Positions 51,095-60,728 of a stretch of DNA of 64,000 nt are shown in pieces (the stretch's first letter is position 1; each line of letters begins with the position of its first letter). The translations under genes and the position numbers were made by a program. This stretch comes from JBPCIX01 sp051005875 (GTDB taxonomy: Bacteria > Actinomycetota > CADDZG01 > JAHWKV01). The stretch spans positions 14,731 through 78,730 of the forward strand of contig JBPCIX010000021.1 of NCBI GenBank assembly GCA_051005875.1, written 5' to 3'. Below the pieces are notes generated by a model, which searched no databases, was not told the DNA's origin, and saw only the letters and a program-made list of their open reading frames with translations.

Positions 51095-54000
51095 CTAGGG
51101 GCCGGTGCAATCAGCGACAACCACGGCGTGAGGACGCCACTAAGCTCGGCGCCGTCGACCGGTTTGGGAACGTAGTCATTGGCGCCGGCATCGAGGCAGC
51201 GCTCGCGCTCGCCGGGCATAACCTTGCCCGTGACGGCAATGATGCACAGATCCTTGAATTCATCGATCTGCCTAATGGCCCGCATGGTTTCGTAGCCATC
51301 CATGATAGGCATCATGATGTCCATCAGGACTATGTCGATGTCGGGCTGGCGCTTCAAGCTCGCGATGGCTTCGCTTCCGCTCTCCGCGACCGTGACGACG
51401 GCGCGACCGCGCTCGAGGAGCGCCGACAGAGCGAAAATATTGCGGAAGTCGTCATCAACCAACAGGATTTTGGCCCCGGCGAGGCTCCCATTGTCTTGGG
51501 TTTCCGACAAGTCTCGGCCCGGCCACACGCCGGTTTTCTGGGCCAGCCACTCGTCGCTAGCAACATGCGGAGTGGGGTCCTTCTCGGCAGCAACATGCGG
51601 AGCGGGGTCCTTCGCGATAGCAAGATGCGGAGCGGGGTCCTTCGCGGGGTCCGCACTCGGGGCAATCGACGTTGGCACTGCTGCCGGCGTAGGCCGGTCC
51701 GATGGAAGGTAAACGGTGAAGGTGCTGCCCTGGCCGGGCACGCTGGAACAGGTGATCTCACCGCCGAGGAGGCCGGCGAGTTCCCGGCTTATCGAAAGAC
51801 CGAGACCCGTTCCGCCGTAAAGGCGCGCGGTGCTACCGTCGGCCTGGGCGAATGCCTCGAAAATTCTGGGCTGCTGGTCTTGTTCGATGCCGATGCCGGT
51901 GTCACCGACGGCAATCGACACAACCGACTGCGCGTTGCGGAGCGACTCTGTGTCGGCCCTCCAACCTTTTTCGGCCAAGCCTATTTTTACCTGCACCCCG
52001 CCTTCCTCGGTGAACTTAAATGCGTTGGCGAGCAAGTTCTTGAGTATTTGGCTGAGGCGTTGGAGGTCGGTGGCGATGGATCGAGGCACATCGGGCGCCA
52101 CCTCGACTGAGTAGGCAAGGCCCATCTCTTGAGCCAGCGGTTCAAAGTCGCGCAACAAAGCGCTACGCAATTCCTCCAGAGAGAACTCATGCATCTCCAC
52201 CGTGACGGTGCCCGACTCGACCTTGGCCAGGTCAAGAATGTTGTTCACCAGATTCAATATGTCCTTACCTGAAGAGCGAATCACGCTGGCGTACTGCACC
52301 TGAGTGTCGGTCATGTTGTGGTCGGGGTTTTCCTCGAGTTGGCCCGCAAGGATCAACAGGGAATTCAGCGGGGTGCGAAGCTCGTGCGACATATTCGCTA
52401 TGAACTCGGACTTGTACTTCGAGGAGACGGTAAGTTGGCCGGCCTTTTCCTCGACCAAGCGCTTGGACTCCTCCACCTGGGCGTTGCGTTTCTCTGCCTC
52501 AATATTTTGCTCGGCCAAAAGGGCGGCCTGGCGTCCAAGGTCCTCGTTGGTCTCGCGCAGTTCCTCCTGCTGGGACCGGAGTTCTTCGGCCTGAGACTGA
52601 GACTGCTTGAGCAGGTTCTCAGTGAGGGTGTTGGCTTCAATAGTGTTGAGGACGAGACCGATGCTTTCCGGGAGCCTGTCGAGAAAGGCTTGATGGGTGA
52701 GACTGAATGGCGAAAAAGAGGCAAGTTCAACCACGGCCCGCACCGACCCCTCGAACAGGATCGGCAGGACGATAATGTTGAGGGGAGCAGATTCACCGAG
52801 TCCAGAGTTGATTTTCACGTAGTCGCCGGGCACTTCCGTGAGGAGAATCCGTTTCTTCTCCTTGGCGCATTGCCCGACCAAGCCTTCACCCAGACGAAAG
52901 GAAGCACCGAGATGCTTTCGCTCTTCGTAGCCGTATCCGGCCTGGAACTCAAGTACAGGTTGGGTGCCATCCGAAGGGCTGTTCATGGCGTAGAACACAC
53001 CGTGTTGGGCTGAAACAAGCGGCGCGAGCTCCGACAGGATCATGCTCGACACCTCGGCAAGATCGCGCTGACCCTGGAGCATGCGCGTAAAGCGCTCGAG
53101 GTTCGTTTTCAGCCAGTCTTGCTCTATGTTTTGCCTGGTCGTCTCACGCAGGTTGCGGATCATCTCGTTGAGCTTGTCCTTCAAGACGGCGACCTCCCCG
53201 CTCGCCTCGACCGAAACTTGCCTTGTGAGGTCGCCCTCGGTGACCGCAGTAGCCACCTCGGCAATGGCTCGCACCTGGTTAGTAAGGTTGGCGGCCAACT
53301 GGTTGACGTTATCGGTCAGGTCCTTCCAAACGCCACCGACTTCTTTCGATTGGGCCTGGCCGCCTAACTTGCCTTCCACCCCGACTTCGCGGGCGACACG
53401 GGTAACCTCTCCGGCAAAGGCGTTCAACTGGTCGACCATGGCGTTGACGGTGTTCTTCAGCTCCAGGAATTCACCCTTGACATCAATCGAAATCTTCTTG
53501 CTCAGGTCCCCGTTGGCCACGGCGGTAGTTACCTCGGCTATGTTGCGCACCTGCCCTGTAAGGTTTCCGGCCATAAGGTTGACGTTGTCGGTAAGGTCCT
53601 TCCAAACGCCACCGACTTCAATGGTGACTGCCGCCGCTTGACCAAGCTTGCCCTCGGTCCCGACCTCGCGGGCCACTCGTGTCACCTCGGAAACGAATCC
53701 GTTTAGCTGGTCGACCATGGCGTTGATGGTGTTCTTCAGCTCCAGCATCTCGCCACGGACGTCGGCAGACACTTTCTTGCTCAGGTCCCCGTCGGCGACC
53801 GCACCGATTACGCGTTGCATCTCGCTGGTGGGACGCACCAAGTCCTCGATCAAACTGTTGACCGATTCCACACTGCTCGACCAGCTTTGTGTCGTCGCAC
53901 CGAGCCCCAAGCGCTGCGAAAGCTCGCCCTGTTTGCCCACCACCCGGCTGACCCGGGCTAATTCGGCCTCAAGTGACTGGTTAGCGATGATGACATCGTT

Positions 54001-54144
54001 GAGGCCGTCGGCCACCTTGCCTGCCACGCCCGTCCATTCAAGCGGCATGCGGGCGGTAAAATCGCCTTCCTTTACCTGGGCCAAAAAGCTCAGGAGCACC
54101 TTGGAATCGACCGTATCGGCGACGGTCGTCGCTGAATCTGACAT
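51091..54144 (-). CDS. Hybrid histidine kinase with tandem HAMP domains (Nik1-like)
   Basis: 1017 residues, no membrane segment. The N-terminal 350 residues hold repeated HAMP units, recognisable by GGVWKDLTDNVN and NGDLSKKI/V and VARE-V repeats. A GAF domain follows (QHGVFYAMNSPSDGTQPVLE), then coiled coil, the phospho-His in SHELRTPLNSLLI, the ATPase domain (NLLANAFKFTEEGG and GTGLGLSISRELAGLLGG) and a C-terminal receiver (LLVDDDFRNIFAL, MDIMMPIMDGYE). The tandem-HAMP layout is that of fungal group III osmosensing kinases and many bacterial ones. A Pro/Ala-rich linker contains a 10-residue repeat. Middle gene of the sensory cluster. Confidence 0.93.
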   Translation of the reverse strand: MSDSATTVADTVDSKVLLSFLAQVKEGDFTARMPLEWTGVAGKVADGLNDVIIANQSLEAELARVSRVVGKQGELSQRLGLGATTQSWSSSVESVNSLIEDLVRPTSEMQRVIGAVADGDLSKKVSADVRGEMLELKNTINAMVDQLNGFVSEVTRVAREVGTEGKLGQAAAVTIEVGGVWKDLTDNVNLMAGNLTGQVRNIAEVTTAVANGDLSKKISIDVKGEFLELKNTVNAMVDQLNAFAGEVTRVAREVGVEGKLGGQAQSKEVGGVWKDLTDNVNQLAANLTNQVRAIAEVATAVTEGDLTRQVSVEASGEVAVLKDKLNEMIRNLRETTRQNIEQDWLKTNLERFTRMLQGQRDLAEVSSMILSELAPLVSAQHGVFYAMNSPSDGTQPVLEFQAGYGYEERKHLGASFRLGEGLVGQCAKEKKRILLTEVPGDYVKINSGLGESAPLNIIVLPILFEGSVRAVVELASFSPFSLTHQAFLDRLPESIGLVLNTIEANTLTENLLKQSQSQAEELRSQQEELRETNEDLGRQAALLAEQNIEAEKRNAQVEESKRLVEEKAGQLTVSSKYKSEFIANMSHELRTPLNSLLILAGQLEENPDHNMTDTQVQYASVIRSSGKDILNLVNNILDLAKVESGTVTVEMHEFSLEELRSALLRDFEPLAQEMGLAYSVEVAPDVPRSIATDLQRLSQILKNLLANAFKFTEEGGVQVKIGLAEKGWRADTESLRNAQSVVSIAVGDTGIGIEQDQQPRIFEAFAQADGSTARLYGGTGLGLSISRELAGLLGGEITCSSVPGQGSTFTVYLPSDRPTPAAVPTSIAPSADPAKDPAPHLAIAKDPAPHVAAEKDPTPHVASDEWLAQKTGVWPGRDLSETQDNGSLAGAKILLVDDDFRNIFALSALLERGRAVVTVAESGSEAIASLKRQPDIDIVLMDIMMPIMDGYETMRAIRQIDEFKDLCIIAVTGKVMPGERERCLDAGANDYVPKPVDGAELSGVLTPWLSLIAPAPR
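51559..51648 (-). repeat. Three 30-base tandem repeats in the linker of the HAMP kinase
   Basis: Units at 51559-51588, 51589-51618 and 51619-51648, differing at a few positions. They are in frame and encode KDPAPHVA-type decapeptides between the ATPase and receiver domains. Copy number may vary by slippage. Confidence 0.85.
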
Positions 54145-54154
54145 TGTGCCCCTC

Positions 54155-54196
54155 CTATTGGGATCGGGCTATTGGGATCGTGCTATTGGGATCGTG
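54155..54196 (-). repeat. Three 14-base tandem repeats upstream of the HAMP kinase
   Basis: CTATTGGGATCGGG (54155-54168) and two copies of CTATTGGGATCGTG (54169-54182, 54183-54196), reading on the plus strand. They end 11 bases before the kinase start codon and overlap its AGGAGGGG ribosome site. Further up at about 54253-54288 the pentamer TGTAC recurs four times. Either may bind a regulator. Confidence 0.85.
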
Positions 54197-54302
54197 AGAT
54201 CCATAGCCCGTTGAGTGTCCCCTTCTAGTCATCGGCACGCGAGCCACAGCCCTGTACTTTTGTACCCCTATTGTACTCCTATTGTACCTCGTGCATATAT
54301 CG

Positions 54303-54327
54303 GGCCCCCGCTTCCGTAGCGGGGGCC
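54303..54327 (-). terminator. Strong GC hairpin between two hybrid kinase genes
   Basis: GGCCCCCGCT (54303-54312), loop TCCGT, AGCGGGGGCC (54318-54327): ten perfect pairs. It follows the stop of the PAS kinase gene on the minus strand by about 84 bases, with no U-run after it. Probably a rho-independent-like stop or mRNA end that separates the two kinase transcripts. Confidence 0.6.
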
Positions 54328-54410
54328 AATCAACCAGCTCGGTTTCAGAAAAGCACCACCCGGTCACGCAGCTTGGGGGTAACGGCCCATTCGCACGCCG
54401 CGCTGCGTGG

Positions 54411-56123
<1,713 letters not shown>

Positions 56124-56148
56124 TTGATCTCCATGCCCGATCTGGCGA

Positions 56149-56694
56149 CTATGGCAGTTTAGAAAACGAGCATATTAAAAGGCACGTATCGTCGCCCCGT
56201 TTCATGCACCTTGGTTGGTCAAACTGCAAGACTTCATCAAAATGTCTTGCGGCCCCATTAATGAAACCTTCGGCCAGGCTGCACAACCGGCGGGGCGAGG
56301 CATAAACAAGCGAAACTACCCCCGGCTCTGGTACCTCCATCTCGAAGTAGGGCAGCTCGGCGTCCGGATGCAGCTTACGGACCTCGGCATGAATGATGTC
56401 ATTCAGGGTAAGCAGGAAGGTGCTCGCGGAATCGTGACCCTCAAAAAACTCTGGATAGCGCTCGGCAAGCAGGGGCATCGCCGCGCTTCCGAACCACCGG
56501 ACAACGTCATCGGCAGGCATGTTGAACTGTTTTGAGGCGCTACCGACCAGCGCCATCAGCTCGTCATCGGGATAGTTTATAAGGCCTGAGTAAGCCCCTT
56601 CCAGCTTAGACTCCAACAGCAGGTCGTCCCAGGCTGTCGCACCCCACTGCTGGGTAACCACTTCCTCAAGCAGATTGAAGATTATTCCCTTCAA
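56149..56694 (-). CDS. Heme nitric oxide/oxygen-binding (H-NOX) sensor protein
   Basis: 181 residues, TTG start six bases after AGGGAGG. Heme-binding residues fall at canonical positions: proximal His102 (LNDIIHAEV), Pro115 and the Y-x-S-x-R motif Tyr131, Ser133, Arg135 (YASPR). The start MKGIIFNLLEEVV and RWFGSAAMPLL are typical. Position 140, where oxygen-binding members have a distal Tyr, is Leu, which predicts an NO-selective sensor that excludes oxygen. As a stand-alone protein next to kinases it should act by protein contact. Confidence 0.93.
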   Translation of the reverse strand: MKGIIFNLLEEVVTQQWGATAWDDLLLESKLEGAYSGLINYPDDELMALVGSASKQFNMPADDVVRWFGSAAMPLLAERYPEFFEGHDSASTFLLTLNDIIHAEVRKLHPDAELPYFEMEVPEPGVVSLVYASPRRLCSLAEGFINGAARHFDEVLQFDQPRCMKRGDDTCLLICSFSKLP

Positions 56695-56806
56695 GATTTC
56701 CTCCCTCTCGCCGGGCGGCCAAGGTTCCGCGTCCAGATTTTAAGACGATACGTATAGAAACCATACCGCCGACTGGAACTAATCACGGAGCCAAGGTCCT
56801 CGCAGG

Positions 56807-57118
56807 CTATTTTTTGCGGGCGAGGGCCTCCAGCTTGTCCAGGAGCGAACGTAGTTCGAAGGAAACCTGAGCTTCGCTGATCGTCAATTGGTGCTGGCTC
56901 CCGGGTGCCTCAATCTTTAGGTCGTATTGGAAGCGATCGGCTCCACGGTGCGGGCCGCCAGCCGCGGCTTGGGATGCAGATTTAACGGCTTCAATGTCCA
57001 CCCTGCCTACCAGTTCCTCGAATTCGCGTGCTTCAACCTCGGAGAGGTCCCCGGTGTCGACTGTGCTGCTGAGGATCATCCCCGCAAAACCGCCGCTGCG
57101 CTGAAACTCGATCTTCAA
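56807..57118 (-). CDS. Protealysin-inhibitor (emfourin-like) protein
   Basis: 103 residues from TTG 57118, set by GAGGG just upstream and the protease stop seven bases before it; an open frame runs further back to 57184 but overlaps the protease. The core KIEFQRSGGFAGMILSS then EAREFEELVGRVD matches emfourin, the small inhibitor of M4 proteases of the protealysin type. The second half (DLKIEAPGSQHQLTISE) forms the usual beta sheet. The gene directly follows the protease gene, the classic pairing. Confidence 0.85.
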   Translation of the reverse strand: MKIEFQRSGGFAGMILSSTVDTGDLSEVEAREFEELVGRVDIEAVKSASQAAAGGPHRGADRFQYDLKIEAPGSQHQLTISEAQVSFELRSLLDKLEALARKK

Positions 57119-57125
57119 TATGCCC

Positions 57126-58205
57126 TCAGGAAACGCTACCAACGCCGACTGTATCCCAGCCGGCCTTAACTGCTTTGGCCTCATCGCTTCCTGCTCCGTA
57201 AAGCCGCTTAGCGGTTTTCTCAGTTACTTTCGCCAGTTCTGAAAATCGAGCATTTGGGCGGAGCCCTTCGAAGCGCAGGGAGTCGTACCAGATGCGTCCG
57301 GCTCGTTCCCATGCAAATCCCCCAAGAGCCGTCGCCACCGTATAGAAGGCTCGATTGGGGATGCCGGAGTTGATGTGGACGCCGCCGTTGTCGGCCATTG
57401 TCTCGACATAGTCGTCCATATGCCCGGGCTGGGGATCCTTGCCCAGAAGGTCGTCGTCGTAAGCGGAGCCGGGCTCTTTCATCGAGCGAAGGGCGGCGCC
57501 GTTTACCTTCCCGGTCAGCAGCTCGGCGCCGATCAACCAGTCGGCGTCGGCAGCCTTTTGGCGGTTCATGTGCTGTTTGACCATCGAACCAAAGACGTCG
57601 GACATCGATTCATTCAGGGCCCCCGCCTGACCCAGGTAAACCAGGGCGGCCTCGTCCTCGGTTACTCCATGAGCGAGCTCGTGAGCAATAACATCAAGCG
57701 ACAACGTGAAACGATTGAAGATCTCGCCGTCGCCGTCGCCGAAAACCATGCGCTGACCATCCCAGAAAGCGTTGTCGAACTTGTTTCCATAATGGACCAC
57801 GCCGCTCAGATGCATCCCATCGTCATCGATGGAATCACGCTGAAACGACTTCCAGAAGAAATCGTGCGTAGCCCCAAAACCGTCGTAGGCCTCGTCGACG
57901 GCGGGGTCGCCGGTGGCCGGTTGGCCTTCCTCACGAACGGTCGGCCCGGCGAAAGTCTCGAGCCCATTTGAATCTCGAATGATGCGGTGCGGCTTGCCGG
58001 TTCCGGAATGCGCCTCCAGCAAGCTGCGCCTGTGGCGTCCGGGGGCTCGCAGGGCGGAATTCTGGATCCTTGCCGCCCGAATGGAGTGATCCGTGGCCAT
58101 CGTGCGCAGGGCCCAGTCGCGCTGCTGCTCGCTTCCGTTGCGAGCAATGGCCTCCAGGACCATAGGAGGAACGATGCAGTGGATGCAGCTGCGCAGGTTC
58201 CCCAT
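57126..58205 (-). CDS. Protealysin-like M4 zinc metallopeptidase
   Basis: 359 residues from ATG 58205 (a TTG three codons earlier is less likely). The propeptide begins with CIHCIVPPMVLEAIA, as in protealysin-like proteases that lack a normal signal peptide. The zinc site is HELAHGVTEDEA with the third ligand Glu in GALNESMSDVFG; ADNGGVHINSGIPNRAFY is the C-terminal signature with the catalytic His. Length is that of protealysin rather than of thermolysin. It is followed by its inhibitor gene. How it reaches substrates (leakage, non-classical export or intracellular work) is not evident. Confidence 0.95.
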   Translation of the reverse strand: MGNLRSCIHCIVPPMVLEAIARNGSEQQRDWALRTMATDHSIRAARIQNSALRAPGRHRRSLLEAHSGTGKPHRIIRDSNGLETFAGPTVREEGQPATGDPAVDEAYDGFGATHDFFWKSFQRDSIDDDGMHLSGVVHYGNKFDNAFWDGQRMVFGDGDGEIFNRFTLSLDVIAHELAHGVTEDEAALVYLGQAGALNESMSDVFGSMVKQHMNRQKAADADWLIGAELLTGKVNGAALRSMKEPGSAYDDDLLGKDPQPGHMDDYVETMADNGGVHINSGIPNRAFYTVATALGGFAWERAGRIWYDSLRFEGLRPNARFSELAKVTEKTAKRLYGAGSDEAKAVKAGWDTVGVGSVS

Positions 58206-58234
58206 GGTTCTCAATCTAGGGCGCGATCGGCACC

Positions 58235-58690
58235 CTATCCGAGGATCTCCAAGTCCACCCTGAATTTGCGGTACGTTTCGAGCGCCCGTCGATCTCGGGT
58301 TGCCAAGGTGATCTTGTGCTCTTCAGCTGCGCCGGCCACAAGCGCGTCGTAAACGGAGCCCCCCGCGATCCCTAGGTGAGATAGGCGCTCCACCAATCCC
58401 GAAGCAGCTTGAGGACTTATGAACTTGGTGTTCGGAAAGTTCACGCTAATTAACCTGGCGGCGGCGGCCGGAGTTCTCCGGGCAGGCGAGGGCAGCCTGG
58501 TCAATACCGAAAATGTCTCAAAAGCCGCATGCCCCGCCAGCCCTAGCCTTCGCCCGCCCAGGGCTTCGATCGTTGTCTCATGAGCAGTGTGGTCAGCCAC
58601 AACGAGAGCGACAGCGACGCTGGTGTCGACCAGCAGCGGGCCGGGCTGATTTTCGCTGGTTCTCAGGGCGCTGGTGACCCCAGGGGTCAT
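58235..58690 (-). CDS. PIN-domain ribonuclease toxin (VapC-like)
   Basis: 151 residues. PIN acidic residues: Asp in LLVDTSVAVALVV, Glu in HAAFETFSVLTRL, Asp in GGSVYDALVAGAA and Asp in LATRDRRALETYR. A 17-residue polar N-terminal extension precedes the fold; a start nearer to PLLVDTS is possible. ATGA overlap with the AbrB-type antitoxin upstream shows one operon. It lies right behind the M4 protease gene. Confidence 0.88.
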   Translation of the reverse strand: MTPGVTSALRTSENQPGPLLVDTSVAVALVVADHTAHETTIEALGGRRLGLAGHAAFETFSVLTRLPSPARRTPAAAARLISVNFPNTKFISPQAASGLVERLSHLGIAGGSVYDALVAGAAEEHKITLATRDRRALETYRKFRVDLEILG

Positions 58691-58920
58691 CTTTGGTCCG
58701 ATTCGCGCAGGGCTCGCACCTGATCGTCGTCGAGGGGCTTGCCTACGTTGGCGATGACCAAGAACCTGCCCTCATTCCCAAGCGCGTCATCAGCAATCGG
58801 GCAGACACGCAGCCCTGCGCCCTCGGCCTCTAATTCAACGCTGCCGGGGCCCAGGCCGAGCTTGTCCCTCAACACTTTCGGAATGACCAGCCTTCCGGCC
58901 TTGTCAATGGTTGCCCGCAT
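58687..58920 (-). CDS. AbrB/MazE-type antitoxin
   Basis: 77 residues. MRATIDKAGRLVIPKVLRDKL is the SpoVT/AbrB swapped-hairpin DNA-binding motif. The C-terminus carries acidic and polar residues that would neutralise the PIN toxin. No Shine-Dalgarno sequence precedes the ATG; TAATCT lies six bases before it, pointing to a leaderless message. Confidence 0.9.
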   Translation of the reverse strand: MRATIDKAGRLVIPKVLRDKLGLGPGSVELEAEGAGLRVCPIADDALGNEGRFLVIANVGKPLDDDQVRALRESDQR

Positions 58921-59079
58921 ACCAAAAGATTACCATCAAAATGGGGCCAATGAAGGTCGCCCGGAAAGAAACTGCGTGAAGCACTCGCTTTCAATGGAGA
59001 CTTTCAGCCGCAGGATTCGTAGAAGTCCGAGCATAACGACAACTCGCCCTGGGGCCTATAGCCGGAGTACAATCTTTCG

Positions 59080-59259
59080 GTGCTTACACTTGGAAACGGC
59101 GGGGGCTTCACCGCTGGCCCGCCGGCCGCCGTCGACACTAATTACGAAGCGGCCGCCGAAAAGCTGAAGAACTCATGGCCGGTGGCAATTCTAGTGCTCG
59201 CCGCCATGCTGGCTATACGGCCTGTTGTGGCGGTCCTTAAGAAATCTTCGGCTCGGTAA
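59080..59259 (+). CDS. Tiny membrane protein, likely leaderless
   Basis: 59 residues from GTG 59080. The first half is polar and Gly/Ala-rich; NSWPVAILVLAAMLAIRPVV is a single membrane helix, and the end LKKSSAR is basic (inside). TACAAT at 59068-59073 ends six bases before the GTG, so the start codon would be the first base of the message. Coding bias and the clean helix support it, but no family is recognised. Confidence 0.5.
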   Translation: MLTLGNGGGFTAGPPAAVDTNYEAAAEKLKNSWPVAILVLAAMLAIRPVVAVLKKSSAR

Positions 59260-59269
59260 CGGAGCTAGG

Positions 59270-59419
59270 CTATTCCGAGGGGTCCTTCCCGTCCTTCTTC
59301 TGGCTCTTCTCGCGCCGAAGCTTTCTTTTTTTGGCGAGGTCGACCAGCATCAAGATAACGAATATCGGGATCATGACCCACAAGACTTCCTCTCCCGCAT
59401 GCATTAACTGAACAGGCAT
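59270..59419 (-). CDS. Tiny single-helix membrane protein
   Basis: 49 residues from ATG 59419, with AGGGAC nine bases upstream; the frame runs back to 59464. MHAGEEVLWVMIPIFVILML gives one membrane helix, followed by a very basic, Lys-rich tail (AKKRKLRREKSQKKDG). It is convergent with the other tiny membrane gene, ten bases away. The region up to 59635 beyond its start has no recognisable gene. Confidence 0.5.
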   Translation of the reverse strand: MPVQLMHAGEEVLWVMIPIFVILMLVDLAKKRKLRREKSQKKDGKDPSE

Positions 59420-59635
59420 CGCTAAGTCCCTACCAATAGGGCTATTCCAGCGCCCCAACTGCAACGGCGCCGGCGTAACTTACAGACCTAGTCGCCAGCC
59501 GCTCCACCCTCACCGGCGAGCACCTCGCGGCCTACGTCGGCGCCTAACCGAGGCTCAGTCAGACCGGCCGGCGGACCTCAAACGAATTTGACGGAACTGG
59601 GACAAGAGGCGGCCCCGGTCCACTGGTCTGGATTT

Positions 59636-60049
59636 CTAGCGCAATACTTCCAAGGCGGATTTCCGCTTTGGTCCGAACCGGTAGATCAGGAAATCATCGT
59701 CAAAAGCAATCGCAGTTCCGAGTCCGAGACGTTCCATTATTGAGAACGAGGTCCTATCAACGACCGAGAAGGTCTGATCCTTAAAAATCCCGGCTATCCC
59801 GATCGCCTTTTCTAGGTCCGTTAGTGTCACAGGCTCGATGCCCACGGGGCCAGCGGCAACAGCGCTTAGGAACTTTTCTGCAGCGCTGAAGCTGAGCCGG
59901 CTGTTGATGAGAAGCCACGTTTCCACCACAACATGGTCGGAGGTTACCAAAGGTTGATTTTCGGCAAGGAGAGTTTTCGCACGGGCGTGCGCCCGATCTT
60001 TGACATCGGCGACCGCGTAGAAGGCGGAGCTGTCAACAAAGGCCGTCAA
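59636..60049 (-). CDS. PIN-domain ribonuclease toxin (VapC-like)
   Basis: 137 residues. MTAFVDSSAFYAVADVKDRA carries the first Asp; VVVETWLLINSRL the Glu; SVVDRTSFSIMERLGL and AIAFDDDFLIYRFG the remaining acidic residues. The FDxDF end is that of the VapC subgroup with RHH partners. Overlaps the antitoxin gene by ATGA. Confidence 0.9.
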   Translation of the reverse strand: MTAFVDSSAFYAVADVKDRAHARAKTLLAENQPLVTSDHVVVETWLLINSRLSFSAAEKFLSAVAAGPVGIEPVTLTDLEKAIGIAGIFKDQTFSVVDRTSFSIMERLGLGTAIAFDDDFLIYRFGPKRKSALEVLR

Positions 60050-60309
60050 CTGCGCCGAGTCTTCCTAAGGTGCTCCTTTTCAACCGCCTCAGAAAGATAG
60101 TCTTGCTTGTAGGCGGATACGTCTGAGCCGCCTGAATCCCCCAAATCAAAAAGCGCCGCTATGTCCGACACAGTCCGCGATGGTCTCTCAAGATCCCGGT
60201 CGACCAAGCGGCGCACGTATTCTGCCAAGGAAAGGCCCAGTTCCGCCGCCTTGCTCTTGGCCTTTCGGTGCTGCTCCGAGTCTAGGGAAACCTGAGTTCG
60301 AGTAAGCAT
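60046..60309 (-). CDS. Ribbon-helix-helix antitoxin (VapB-like)
   Basis: 87 residues. LTRTQVSLDSEQHRKAKSKA gives the strand and first helix, LSLAEYVRRLVDRDL the second helix, of an RHH domain; the C-terminal part is acidic then basic. The start codon lies in a perfect palindrome, and TATGAT sits nine bases upstream, so the leader would be only a few bases. Upstream intergenic sequence to 60418 separates it from the divergent orphan antitoxin. Confidence 0.88.
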   Translation of the reverse strand: MLTRTQVSLDSEQHRKAKSKAAELGLSLAEYVRRLVDRDLERPSRTVSDIAALFDLGDSGGSDVSAYKQDYLSEAVEKEHLRKTRRS

Positions 60310-60318
60310 TGTGCTTAC
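60302..60318. promoter_or_regulatory. Palindromic operator over the antitoxin start codon
   Basis: GTAAGC (60302-60307), ATTGT, GCTTAC (60313-60318): a perfect six-base inverted repeat that covers the antitoxin ATG and the expected transcription start. Best read as the autorepression site of the RHH antitoxin. Confidence 0.6.
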
Positions 60319-60418
60319 ATCATAACATCAGTCAGAGTGTGGTTTTTCGTCACCGGCTCTGGGCCCAGGACCAACGAAGAACTGTGGCATATTCTTAGTA
60401 GGAAGGTATGATTATCCT

Positions 60419-60595
60419 ATGAAAGGCAAGGGGCGACTGTCGGCGTCGGTGGATGTCGAGGTTCTTGAAGCGGCCCAAGCATCAGTGGAAGCGGGCCGGG
60501 CCGAGACCGTTAGCGGCTGGGTTAACGAGGCTCTGCATCGACAGATGAATCACGAGCGAGAAAAAAGGAACCGGATCCGGGGATTCATATGCTAG
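60419..60595 (+). CDS. Orphan ribbon-helix-helix antitoxin-like protein
   Basis: 58 residues. KGRLSASVDVEVLEAAQASV is the strand and first helix and TVSGWVNEALHRQMN the second helix of an RHH fold, similar in style to the antitoxin at 40882. The toxin-binding C-terminal region is short and ends RIRGFIC; no toxin gene follows. TATGAT lies six bases before the ATG. It may be a remnant of a broken module or an anti-toxin acting in trans. The 130 bases after it hold no gene. Confidence 0.65.
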   Translation: MKGKGRLSASVDVEVLEAAQASVEAGRAETVSGWVNEALHRQMNHEREKRNRIRGFIC

Positions 60596-60728
60596 AAGCT
60601 AATTCGGCCAGGGCAGCCATGCGTCGGTCTCCCCGGTTTATTTGTCCATAAAACAGTAATACTGGCCGACCCTCCTCGCACGAACATCGGCCAAAATGGC
60701 CTAAGTTTCGTTGACTACCCGGCGCCGG

